NCBI GenBank assembly: GCA_020720945.1
Contig: DYNR01000058.1
Span: forward strand, 1-11,086
Direction of reading: 5' to 3'
DNA: 11,086 bases
DNA from: Chthoniobacter flavus
GTDB lineage: Bacteria > Verrucomicrobiota > Verrucomicrobiia > Chthoniobacterales > DYNR01
Shown here piece after piece: positions 1-9,086 of the stretch. Positions within the stretch are counted from its first letter, which is position 1. Each line of letters opens with the position of its first letter. Position numbers and translations under genes: made by a program. The notes under the pieces were generated by a model. It saw only the letters and a list, made by a program, of their open reading frames with translations, did no database searches and was not told the origin of the DNA.

Positions 1-6
1 GGGACG

Positions 7-2736
<2,730 letters not shown>

Positions 2737-2786
2737 TGGGGGGGAGGGGTGCCGATGAAAAACTTGGTAACTTCGGGGAGAAGCTG

Positions 2787-2801
2787 TTGCAAGAGTTGCA
2801 A
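2787..2801. promoter_or_regulatory. Small dyad TTGCAA-GAG-TTGCAA upstream of the small ORF
   Basis: Two copies of the self-complementary hexamer TTGCAA are separated by GAG, making a perfect 6-bp dyad. It lies about 20 bp upstream of the candidate -35 box at 2821, so it could be an operator, or simply part of the acnA 3' tail. The bases after it (AAATTGTTTTAAT) are T-rich but are not a clean U-tract, so a terminator role is weak. A functional role is conjecture. Confidence 0.2.
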
Positions 2802-2820
2802 AAATTGTTTTAATAAGCTC

Positions 2821-2848
2821 TTGACGACTTTTCCGGGTTTTATAGATT
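2821..2848 (+). promoter_or_regulatory. Weak candidate sigma70 promoter
   Basis: TTGACG at 2821-2826 matches five of six bases of the -35 consensus. TAGATT at 2843-2848, after a 16-bp spacer, matches four of six of the -10 consensus. Transcription would then begin about 5-10 bp beyond 2848, at or very near the ATG at 2859. The small gene's message would be almost leaderless, which agrees with the absence of a good Shine-Dalgarno there. The call rests on eye matching only. Confidence 0.25.
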
Positions 2849-2858
2849 CCATACAGAG

Positions 2859-3089
2859 ATGAACACATCTACTCCAGACGACGGTGATTTCTTCAAGAAC
2901 ACCAGTCTTTACAAGGAATTTCTTGCCGAGAGGGAGGAAATTTTGCGGCACAAATGGATCGAAAGTGAAAAGTGTTGCAAAGATATCGGGTTTGAAAAAG
3001 CGTTGCTCGACTGGATTGTGCATCATCGTTCGACATGGAAAAGAGAGCGGAAGGCGGCGCAGGAGGAGAAGTTTCGCCAGCAGCAGTAG
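2859..3089 (+). CDS. Small charged protein of unknown function, 76 aa
   Basis: I do not recognise a named family. The product is 76 residues, soluble-looking, with no signal peptide or membrane segment. It has a mixed-charge, probably helical core: YKEFLAEREEILRHKWIESE (18-37), then DIGFEKALLDWIVHHRSTW (42-60), then a basic Lys/Arg/Gln-rich tail. The central His/Trp/Glu pattern and the aromatic DW..HR..W spacing look like a compact conserved fold rather than a random frame. The start is ATG at 2859. Only AGAG directly abuts it, so ribosome binding is poor unless the message is nearly leaderless from the candidate promoter at 2821. It sits 84 nt before the preferred pyrR start. It might share a transcript with the pyr operon, but nothing shows a role in it. 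Reality as a gene rests on the Met start, the clean gap between known genes and the protein-like composition. Confidence 0.7.
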   Translation: MNTSTPDDGDFFKNTSLYKEFLAEREEILRHKWIESEKCCKDIGFEKALLDWIVHHRSTWKRERKAAQEEKFRQQQ

Positions 3090-3173
3090 CGGCGGGTGTT
3101 TTTGCCTGCGATTTTAGGTCGGCGGTCACGGGGGAAGCCCCGGAGAGCCAGCGGTTTTTTTTCGGGTGATTTT

Positions 3174-3755
3174 ATGCAAGAAAACATAGGAGTTTTGTGT
3201 GGGGGAGAGCTGGAGGCTGGGCAGCAGCAACTGATGCTCGATGCGGAGGCGATACGGAAGGCTCTTCGGCGGATTGCGCACGAGATCATTGAGAGGCGTA
3301 AGTCGTTGGAGGGGTTGGTGTTAGCGGGGATTCCGACGCGGGGGGTCGAGGTGGCGCGGCGTTTGGCGGCGTGCATTCGAGAAGCCGAGGGAGCGGTTGT
3401 CGAAACGGGGGTGATCGACATATCCATGCACCGGGACGATCTGGCGACGCGGCCCAAGATGACGGTGCTCGAAGAGACGCGGTTGCCCGTTGTTTTGGAT
3501 GGGAAGACGCTCGTGATCGTGGATGATGTGTTTTTTACAGGCAGGAGCGTGAGGGCGGCGATGGATGCCGTATCGTCTTACGGGAGGCCCGGGAGGATCG
3601 AGCTGGCGGTGCTGGTGGACAGGGGGAACCGGCAGTTGCCGATCCGCCCGGACTTTGTCGGGAAAAAGTGCACGACGGCTTTTGGCGACCGGGTGCGGGT
3701 GTGGTTTGAAAACCTTGACGGGGTTCCCGATTCCGTTCAACTAGTGAAGGGATGA
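3174..3755 (+). CDS. pyrR: PyrR: pyrimidine operon regulator / uracil phosphoribosyltransferase
   Basis: PyrR senses UMP. In Bacillus it binds the pyr mRNA to promote attenuation, and many members also convert uracil plus PRPP to UMP. The 193-residue product shows the family landmarks: LDAEAIRKALRRIAHEIIER (22-41), GIPTRGVEVARRLA (52-65), the DISMHRDDL segment (82-90), the PRPP-binding loop VIVDDVFFTGRSVRAA (114-129) and LAVLVDRGNRQLPIRPDFVGK (from about 144). The start is uncertain. ATG at 3174 is chosen because the upstream GTG at 3096 adds a 26-residue basic stretch unlike the family, while the inner ATG at 3234 would remove only family-variable residues. None has a strong Shine-Dalgarno. 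It overlaps pyrB by 4 nt (ATGA), so the two are translationally coupled. Gene order pyrR-pyrB-pyrC is also known from Pseudomonas (there with pyrC'). Confidence 0.93.
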   Translation: MQENIGVLCGGELEAGQQQLMLDAEAIRKALRRIAHEIIERRKSLEGLVLAGIPTRGVEVARRLAACIREAEGAVVETGVIDISMHRDDLATRPKMTVLEETRLPVVLDGKTLVIVDDVFFTGRSVRAAMDAVSSYGRPGRIELAVLVDRGNRQLPIRPDFVGKKCTTAFGDRVRVWFENLDGVPDSVQLVKG

Positions 3756-4687
3756 ATACTTGGAACCGCAAGGATTTGCTGGGCATCGACGGGATGGAGC
3801 TTTGGGAAATCGAGATGATTCTCGATGCGGCGAAGGCGTTTAAGGGAGTCGGGGAGAGGAGCTTAAAAAAAGTGCCTGCGTTGCGCGGGCGGACGCTGGT
3901 TAATTTTTTCGTTGAGCCGAGCACGAGGACGCGGGTTTCTTTTGAGCTGGCGGCGATGCGATTGAGCGCCGATGTGGTGAACATGAGCACGAGCGCGTCT
4001 AGCCTGCAAAAAGGCGAGACGCTCAAAGACACGGCAAAGAATTTGGAGGCGTTGCATGCGGACATGATTGTTTTGCGGCACAGCTCGCCTGGGAGTTGCC
4101 GTTTTTTGGCCGACCGCTTGCAGGCAAGCATCATCAATGCGGGCGATGGGGCGCACGAGCATCCGACGCAGGCGTTGCTCGATTCTTTTACCATGCGGGA
4201 GCACTTGGGGTCTTTGGCGGGGAAAAAAGTGGGGATCGTGGGAGATATTTTATTTAGCAGGGTGGCGCGTTCAAACATCCATACTTTGAGGAAGCTCGGG
4301 GCAGAGGTTTTTTTGATCGGGCCGACGACTTTAGTGCCTCGTTCGTTCGAGAGTATGGGGGTGAGGGTCTGCCATTGTTTGGACGATGTGATCGGTGAGC
4401 TAGATGTGATCAATTTGTTGAGGATTCAGCACGAGCGCCAGAGGAAAGAGTATTTTCCGAGTTTGGGGGAATACACGGCGTTATTTGGTTTGACCAAGGC
4501 GCGGGCCGTTCGTTTGCGCGAGGGGTGTCTGATCATGCATCCGGGGCCGATCAACCGCGGAGTCGAGATCGACAGCGATGTGGCAGACAGCGCGCGGAGT
4601 GTTATTTTAGAACAGGTGACGCATGGTTTGGCTGTGCGGATGGCGGTTTTGTATTTGTGTGCGGGAGGGAAAGGAGTTCCAGCGTGA
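3752..4687 (+). CDS. pyrB: Aspartate carbamoyltransferase catalytic subunit
   Basis: The product (311 aa) joins carbamoyl phosphate to L-aspartate, the committed step of UMP synthesis. Diagnostic motifs are all present: the carbamoyl-phosphate loop EPSTRTRVSFE (55-65), SLQKGET with Lys87 (84-90), HPTQALLD (137-144), the aspartate-binding RIQHERQ (224-230) and HPGPINRG (263-270). Length matches ordinary catalytic chains. The ATG at 3752 overlaps the pyrR stop (ATGA), with AAGGG directly abutting it, so initiation probably relies on coupling. Its 3' end overlaps pyrC by 4 nt. No pyrI regulatory gene is present, so feedback by nucleotides through PyrI is not expected. Assembly with the PyrC-type dihydroorotase next door, as described for Aquifex and Pseudomonas enzymes, is an inference. 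Confidence 0.97.
   Translation: MNTWNRKDLLGIDGMELWEIEMILDAAKAFKGVGERSLKKVPALRGRTLVNFFVEPSTRTRVSFELAAMRLSADVVNMSTSASSLQKGETLKDTAKNLEALHADMIVLRHSSPGSCRFLADRLQASIINAGDGAHEHPTQALLDSFTMREHLGSLAGKKVGIVGDILFSRVARSNIHTLRKLGAEVFLIGPTTLVPRSFESMGVRVCHCLDDVIGELDVINLLRIQHERQRKEYFPSLGEYTALFGLTKARAVRLREGCLIMHPGPINRGVEIDSDVADSARSVILEQVTHGLAVRMAVLYLCAGGKGVPA
4671..4676 (+). promoter_or_regulatory. Ribosome binding site fixing the pyrC GTG start
   Basis: AAGGAG lies 7 nt before GTG at 4684, inside the pyrB reading frame. It selects this GTG over the in-frame ATG at 4525, which would add 53 residues unrelated to dihydroorotases and overlap pyrB deeply. Confidence 0.7.
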
Positions 4688-5967
4688 AGGAGATTTGCAT
4701 TCGAGGCGGGCGGGTGATTGACCCGGCATCCGGGAGAGATGGAGTGGGCGATGTGTGGATTCGCGATGGAGTTTTTGTCGGCGAGAGGGATTTGCATTGG
4801 GAGGGCGGCGAGGTCGAAGAGATTTTGGCGGAGGGGTTGATCGTTGCGCCTGGGCTGATTGATTTGCATGTGCATTTCCGCGAGCCGGGGCAGACCCACA
4901 AGGAGACGGTTGCGTCCGGGACGCTTTGCGCGGCGGCGGGAGGTTTTACTTCGGTCGTTGCCATGCCGAACACTAGCCCTGCCGTGGACAGCCCGGCGAC
5001 GGTGACTTGGTTGCAAGAAAAAATTCGCCAGGCTGCGGCGGTGAATGTTTTCCTTTCTGGAGCGATCACAAAAGGGCTTGGGGGAGAAGAGCTTGCGCCG
5101 ATTGGTTCGATGGTTAAAGCGGGGGTTGTCGCGATTACCGACGACGGGCGGTGCGTGCAGAACCACGAGTTGATGCGGAGGGCTCTCGAATATGCGAAGA
5201 TGTTTGGGTTGCCGTTGTTCGACCATTGCCAAGATTACGGTTTGGTGGGAGACGGGATCATGCACGAAGGGGATTGGAGTTTGCGCCTCGGTTTGCCTGG
5301 ATGGCCGCGGATCGGGGAAGAAATTATTGTGGCGCGGAACATCATGCTCTCCGAGTTGTGCGATGCGCCTGTGCATTGCCAGCACATTACTTCCGGGGGG
5401 AGCGTCCGGCTTTTGCGGGAGGCGAAGGCACGGGGGGTCAAAATCAGCGCGGAAGTTTGCCCGCATCACCTGTGGTTCACCGATGCGTGTTTGGAGAGTT
5501 TTGATGCCAATTTTAAGATGAACCCTCCGTTGCGGGAGCAGGGGGACATTGATTTGTTGGTGGAGGGGGTGGTCGATGGGACGATCGAGGTTCTGGCGAG
5601 CGACCACGCCCCGCATGCCGCCTATGAAAAAGAGGTGGAAATCGACCAGGCACCGTTTGGGATTTTGGGGTTGGAAACGGAGTTGGCGGCGTTTTCCACT
5701 TTGCTGGTTCATCGGCGGAAGGCGTTGGATTGGAGCGGGTTGATAGCCCGATACACGGTCAATCCCGCGCGTTTGTTGCGGCTGGAGCGGGGGACGCTGG
5801 CGGCGGGGGCGGTGGCAGATGTCACGCTGATCGATCCCGGGATGGGGTGGCGTTACGATGTCGGGGAGAGTTTTTCGCTTTCGAGGAATTCGCCGTTTCA
5901 CGACCAGGAGTTTGTCGGTCGCGCGGTTCGGACGATCGTTGGGGGAAAGACGGTTTGGAGTCTTTGA
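4684..5967 (+). CDS. pyrC: Dihydroorotase, class I (PyrC), catalytic residues intact
   Basis: The enzyme cyclises N-carbamoyl-L-aspartate to dihydroorotate, step three of UMP synthesis. From the GTG start at 4684 the product is 427 residues, the usual class I length. It has an amidohydrolase fold: an N-terminal beta-sandwich part (RGGRVIDPASG), then metal ligands HVH in DLHVHFREPG (H62, H64), ITDDGRCVQN (D153/D154), DHCQD (H181), CQHITSGGS (H234) and ASDHAPH (D307). MPNTSP (94-99) is the substrate-side motif. The full ligand set argues for an active enzyme, unlike the Pseudomonas PyrC', which is known to have lost zinc ligands and acts as a structural partner of PyrB. GTGA overlaps the pyrB stop. 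The TGA stop at 5965-5967 is the last three bases of a 5-bp sequence duplicated on the far side of the adjoining repeat element. Confidence 0.96.
   Translation: MKEICIRGGRVIDPASGRDGVGDVWIRDGVFVGERDLHWEGGEVEEILAEGLIVAPGLIDLHVHFREPGQTHKETVASGTLCAAAGGFTSVVAMPNTSPAVDSPATVTWLQEKIRQAAAVNVFLSGAITKGLGGEELAPIGSMVKAGVVAITDDGRCVQNHELMRRALEYAKMFGLPLFDHCQDYGLVGDGIMHEGDWSLRLGLPGWPRIGEEIIVARNIMLSELCDAPVHCQHITSGGSVRLLREAKARGVKISAEVCPHHLWFTDACLESFDANFKMNPPLREQGDIDLLVEGVVDGTIEVLASDHAPHAAYEKEVEIDQAPFGILGLETELAAFSTLLVHRRKALDWSGLIARYTVNPARLLRLERGTLAAGAVADVTLIDPGMGWRYDVGESFSLSRNSPFHDQEFVGRAVRTIVGGKTVWSL
5963..5967 (+). repeat. Left copy of putative target-site duplication TTTGA
   Basis: TTTGA here directly precedes the left end of repeat copy 1, and the same five bases follow its right end at 6130-6134. 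The TGA of this copy is the pyrC stop codon. An exact 5-bp match immediately outside both ends has a chance expectation of about 1 in 1,000. Confidence 0.6.
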
Positions 5968-6129
5968 CCTGAATCAGTGAGATAACTGCTGTGAATATCT
6001 GCAATCAATTGGGCTGCAAAGGCTTGGAAAAAACACGCAAAAGACCCGGAGGGTATTCCTTGGTTTTTTCCAAGCCCTTTCGCTCCAATGCCTTACAGGT
6101 CTTCTTTGCATTTATCTCACGGCTTCAGG
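5968..6129. mobile_element. MITE-like palindromic element, copy 1 (complete)
   Basis: This is a 162-bp non-coding element. Its terminal inverted repeats are CCTGAATCAGTGAGATAA on the left and the complement of CCTGAAGCCGTGAGATAA on the right (16 of 18 pairs). The dyad continues inward. GGCTTGGAAAAAAC (6021-6034) pairs with GTTTTTTCCAAGCC further right, and ATTGG..GAAAGG-type segments also pair, so nearly the whole element can fold into one long imperfect hairpin. The copies at 10727 and 10893 are the same sequence in the same orientation; copy 2 differs at about ten positions. Flanking TTTGA direct repeats support transposition. It separates pyrC from tgt and contains no open reading frame of note, so any transposase must act in trans. 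A purely structural or RNA role cannot be excluded. Confidence 0.8.
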
Positions 6130-6134
6130 TTTGA
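6130..6134 (+). repeat. Right copy of putative target-site duplication TTTGA
   Basis: This is the partner of the TTTGA at 5963-5967, lying immediately after the right inverted repeat of copy 1. Removing the element and one TTTGA leaves pyrC with the same stop codon and puts tgt about 26 nt after it. Confidence 0.6.
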
Positions 6135-6160
6135 GGGAGGTTTTTTCTGAAAGAAACAAA

Positions 6161-7309
6161 ATGGGAGAACGAGTTTTTTCTTTGGAGGGGAAGGATGGGG
6201 CGAGCCGCGCTCGGGCGGGGGTATTGCGGACGAAGCATGGGGAGGTAAAAACTCCCGTTTTCATGCCGGTCGGGACCCAGGGGAGCGTCAAGGCGGTGTC
6301 GCCCGAAGAGTTGCGTGCATTGGGTGCCCAGATTGTTTTGGGTAACACCTACCATTTGCATGTGAGGCCGGGGGAAGATTTGATCCGGGAGTTTGGCGGG
6401 TTGCACCGGTTTATGGCGTGGGGAGGGCCTATTTTGACGGACAGCGGGGGCTTCCAAGTTTTTTCGTTGGCCAAATTGCGGAAGATCAGCGAGGAGGGGG
6501 TGAAGTTTCAGAATCATCTTGACGGGGCTCCTACTTTTTTGAGTCCGGAGCGTTCGATGGAGATCCAGAGGGATTTGGGTTCGGATATCGTGATGGCGTT
6601 TGACGAGTGTCCGCCGCACCCGTGTTCGCACGGGGATGCCGAGAGGAGTTTGGGTTTGACTTTGCGGTGGGCGGAACGGTGCAAGCGGTGGTGGGGTGAG
6701 CAAGAAGGGGAAAAGCCGTTGGTTTTTGGGATTGTGCAGGGATCGTGTTATCCTGATTTGCGGAGGCGGAGTGCCGAAGCGTTGCAGGAAATCGGGTTTG
6801 ACGGGTATGCGATTGGAGGGGTGAGCGTTGGGGAACCGGAGGAAGAGATGATGGCTGCGGTCGAGTATGCCGAGCCGTTTTTGCCGGAAGACCAACCGCG
6901 GTATGCGATGGGGCTGGGGACTCCGCCGCAACTTTTAGAAATGGTCGCGCGCGGGGTTGATATGTTCGACTGCGTGTTGCCGACGCGGTTGGCCAGGAAC
7001 GGGACAGCGTTTACGGCGGCGGGGACAATCAACCTCAAGAATGCGGAGTTTGCGCGGGACCAGGGTCCGATCGAGGCGAAGTGCGTTTGTCCGGCGTGCA
7101 GAGATTTCACTAGGGGGTATTTGCGCCATTTGGTTAAGGCGGGAGAGATTTTGGCGTTGCGGTTGATTTCGTTGCACAACTTGCATTTTTACTTGGCGTT
7201 GATGAGGCGGGCGCGGGAGGCGATCCTCGATGGGTCGTTCGAGAAATTTCGCAGGGAGTTTGTGGGAGGCTACCGGGTCCACGAATCTGCGGAAGTGCTT
7301 CTGGATTAG
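6161..7309 (+). CDS. tgt: Queuine/preQ1 tRNA-ribosyltransferase
   Basis: The bacterial enzyme swaps guanine-34 of GUN-anticodon tRNAs for preQ1 in queuosine synthesis. The 382-residue product carries TPVFMPVGTQGSVK (31-44), GNTYHLHVRPG (61-71), the active-site ILTDSGGFQVFSL with D94 (91-103), MAFDECPPH with D148 (145-153), GIVQGS (190-195), GLGTPPQLLE (251-260), and GVDMFDCVLPTR with nucleophile D270 (265-276). The zinc set is C308, C310 and C313 with H339. ATG at 6161 is chosen because homologues begin a few residues before the first strand. An in-frame TTG at 6131 would add only MREVFSERNK and begins inside the duplicated TTTGA. GAAAGA 7 nt upstream is a weak ribosome site, and the better GAGGGAGG lies about 20 nt away. 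Repeat copy 1 ends 31 nt upstream, so it may affect expression. Confidence 0.96.
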   Translation: MGERVFSLEGKDGASRARAGVLRTKHGEVKTPVFMPVGTQGSVKAVSPEELRALGAQIVLGNTYHLHVRPGEDLIREFGGLHRFMAWGGPILTDSGGFQVFSLAKLRKISEEGVKFQNHLDGAPTFLSPERSMEIQRDLGSDIVMAFDECPPHPCSHGDAERSLGLTLRWAERCKRWWGEQEGEKPLVFGIVQGSCYPDLRRRSAEALQEIGFDGYAIGGVSVGEPEEEMMAAVEYAEPFLPEDQPRYAMGLGTPPQLLEMVARGVDMFDCVLPTRLARNGTAFTAAGTINLKNAEFARDQGPIEAKCVCPACRDFTRGYLRHLVKAGEILALRLISLHNLHFYLALMRRAREAILDGSFEKFRREFVGGYRVHESAEVLLD

Positions 7310-7310
7310 C

Positions 7311-7318
7311 GGAAAGGG
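7311..7318 (+). promoter_or_regulatory. Ribosome binding site for the radical SAM gene
   Basis: GGAAAGGG ends 9 nt before ATG at 7328 and just after the tgt stop. It favours that ATG over the in-frame TTG at 7319, which would be directly against the site. Confidence 0.6.
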
Positions 7319-7327
7319 TTGGGTTTG

Positions 7328-8599
7328 ATGAAGTTGCATTTTGTATTTCCCCGCTGGACGAAATTGCTCGAAGACCATCCCGGGTTGCGGGAAGTCGTTA
7401 GCGGTTACGACATCGGAAATTTTCGGATGGTCGGGTTGGGGCTTGCTGCGGCGGCGGGGGCGGTGCCTCCGGGGCACGAGTTGAGTTTGTGTGACGAGCA
7501 TGTGAGCGAACCTGATTTCGGCGTGGATGCCGACTTGGTTTGCATCGGTTTTTTTACTCCGCAAGCCACCAATGCTTACCGGTTGGCGGATCGGTTTCGG
7601 CAGGCGGGCAAAACGGTTATTGGGGGAGGGATTCATCCGACGGTTTTTCCGGAGGATGCGGCACCGCATTTTGATTCGTTGCTTTGTGGGCCTGCGGAAG
7701 GTGCATGGGAGAGGATATTCGAAGATTTGCGGCGAGGTGGATTGAAGCCGAGGTATGAAGGAAAAGCGCAATCGTCTTTTGCGCAACCGCGGAGGGATCT
7801 TTTTCAAAACTCGGGGTATTTGCGTGCCGGGGTGGTGCAGACCGCACGGGGGTGTAGCGTGGATTGTCCGTTTTGCGTTGTTCCGTCGAATGCGGGACGC
7901 GGGATTGTTTTTCGTCCGGTCGAAGAAGTGCTGGAAGACATTGCGGGCTTGGCGTTCCCCTGCTTTTTTTTCGCCGATGAAAATTTGTTGTTTCCTGATG
8001 TCCGGAACAGGGAATACAGGATGCGTTTATTTTCGGCGATGAGCGAGAGCGGGAACCGGAAAATTTCCTTTATTGCCGGGTATCCGCAATTTGTCCGCCA
8101 ATTGAAAGCCGACGAGATTTCGTTGATGGCGAGGGCGAAGATGCAGCAGATTTATTTGGTGTTGGGGTTGCGTCGTCCGTTGCGTGAAGAGTTGGCGGAT
8201 CGGGTGTTGGTTGAAAAAATGAAGGAGTTGCGGGGGGCGGGAGTTGAAGTGATGGCATCGTTCAATTTGGGGAATGATGAAGACTGTGAACCTGTCGAAG
8301 GGGTGATCGAGAGGTTTTGCGGAGATACGGGCAGCAATCTTGCCGAGTTCATTATTCATACGCCTTTTCCGGGGACGCCGATGTTTGCGGAAATGGAGAA
8401 AGAGGGGAGGCTGTTGACTAAAGACTGGAGCAAATACAACGGGGCGAATGTCGTGTTTGCCCCGAAGAACGAAAGTCCGGAAGCGTTGTTGGAGAGATAC
8501 TTAGCGTTGTGGAAATGGTTTTACGGGCACATCAACCAGAGGGAGGTCAGCGAGCGATATGTCCGCGCTTTTGGTTCAGGGATCATCCGGCGAGATTGA
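7328..8599 (+). CDS. B12-binding-domain radical SAM protein, substrate unknown
   Basis: The 423-residue product has a Rossmann-like cobalamin-binding N-terminal part (about 30-140: CDEHVSEPDF, VCIGFFTPQATNAYRLADRF, VIGGGIHPTVFPED, GPAEGAW). It is followed by a radical SAM core whose cluster motif is C176-x3-C180-x2-C183 in ARGCSVDCPFC. ADENLLF (216-222) and the C-terminal HTPFPGTPMF (344-353) followed by GRLLTKDWSKYNG (360-372) are typical of the B12-dependent radical SAM class. That class includes methyltransferases and carbon-skeleton enzymes acting on lipids, hopanoids, antibiotics and nucleobases. No DxHxxG motif is visible, which is usual for this class. It is separated from tgt by only 18 nt and is probably co-transcribed, but a link to queuosine is unproven. 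Methyl transfer is the commonest chemistry in the class. I cannot name its substrate. Confidence 0.88.
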   Translation: MKLHFVFPRWTKLLEDHPGLREVVSGYDIGNFRMVGLGLAAAAGAVPPGHELSLCDEHVSEPDFGVDADLVCIGFFTPQATNAYRLADRFRQAGKTVIGGGIHPTVFPEDAAPHFDSLLCGPAEGAWERIFEDLRRGGLKPRYEGKAQSSFAQPRRDLFQNSGYLRAGVVQTARGCSVDCPFCVVPSNAGRGIVFRPVEEVLEDIAGLAFPCFFFADENLLFPDVRNREYRMRLFSAMSESGNRKISFIAGYPQFVRQLKADEISLMARAKMQQIYLVLGLRRPLREELADRVLVEKMKELRGAGVEVMASFNLGNDEDCEPVEGVIERFCGDTGSNLAEFIIHTPFPGTPMFAEMEKEGRLLTKDWSKYNGANVVFAPKNESPEALLERYLALWKWFYGHINQREVSERYVRAFGSGIIRRD

Positions 8600-8603
8600 C
8601 TTC

Positions 8604-9086
8604 CTAGCCCCGGCAGGCGGCCAGTATGCGGGTTGTGGACTTCCCTTCCACCAAGGAAACCAAGCGAATTTCGGCCTCGCATTCTTGCAAAGCCGCGTAT
8701 TCTCCTGGGTCTAAAGTCTCGGGCGTATAATCGCCGCCCTTGACATAAACATCGGGGCGGATCGCCCGGATTGCTTCGGTCGCACGAATCGAATCAAACA
8801 CCGTGACGGCATCCACTTGCCGCAAATGGGACAACACGGCGCAGCGGTCTGCCGCAGAATTGATCGGGCGACCTTCGCCTTTCAATGCCCGCACCGAAGC
8901 GTCGGAGTTGACCGCCACGACCAAGAAATCGCCGAGGTTGCGGGCTTCCAGCAAGTAGGTCGCATGGCCCGAATGCAAAATGTCGAAACACCCGTTTGTC
9001 AAAACGAGCTTCTTGATTTGGGAAGGCAAACTGGATCGCCATTTTTTGAGGGAATCGAAGGGGAGGATGGGCGAGGGTGCGATCAT
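8604..9086 (-). CDS. rfaE2: D-glycero-beta-D-manno-heptose-1-phosphate adenylyltransferase (RfaE2 / HldE C-domain)
   Basis: The product (160 aa) is a cytidylyltransferase-fold enzyme expected to transfer AMP from ATP to heptose-1-phosphate on the way to ADP-heptose for the LPS inner core. Seen directly: KLVLTNGCFDILHSGHATYL (26-45) with the nucleotide-binding HSGH at 38-41, VAVNSDASVRALKGEGRPI (57-75), RPDVYVKGGDY (110-120) and the closing EGKSTTRIL (147-155). It is the stand-alone second domain; the kinase domain of bifunctional HldE is absent here and must be encoded elsewhere. The ATG at 9086 overlaps the rnc stop (ATGA), which overrides an in-frame start 70 codons upstream whose extension is basic and unlike the family. 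The gene ends 4 nt from the convergent radical SAM gene. Confidence 0.92.
   Translation of the reverse strand: MIAPSPILPFDSLKKWRSSLPSQIKKLVLTNGCFDILHSGHATYLLEARNLGDFLVVAVNSDASVRALKGEGRPINSAADRCAVLSHLRQVDAVTVFDSIRATEAIRAIRPDVYVKGGDYTPETLDPGEYAALQECEAEIRLVSLVEGKSTTRILAACRG

Noticed and set aside
3096..3173. N-terminal extension of PyrR from GTG at 3096
   Set aside because: The 26 extra residues are basic and unlike the start of PyrR proteins, and no suitable ribosome site precedes the GTG. It was kept as an alternative only.
4426..5901. A 491-codon open frame on the minus strand opposite pyrB and pyrC
   Set aside because: It is antisense to two genes with full catalytic motifs, is rich in Arg/Pro/His/Gln as expected from the reverse of G-rich codons, and shows no recognisable domain.
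6021..6080. Intrinsic terminator for pyrC formed by the inner stem of copy 1
   Set aside because: The T run sits within the stem rather than after it, and the loop is long. The stem is part of the element's full-length dyad present at all copies, so it is not specific to the end of pyrC.
5968..6129. Classical REP/BIME element linked to a REP-associated tyrosine transposase
   Set aside because: The unit is far longer than a REP hairpin, has long terminal inverted repeats and a probable target duplication, and I see no GTAG-type head.
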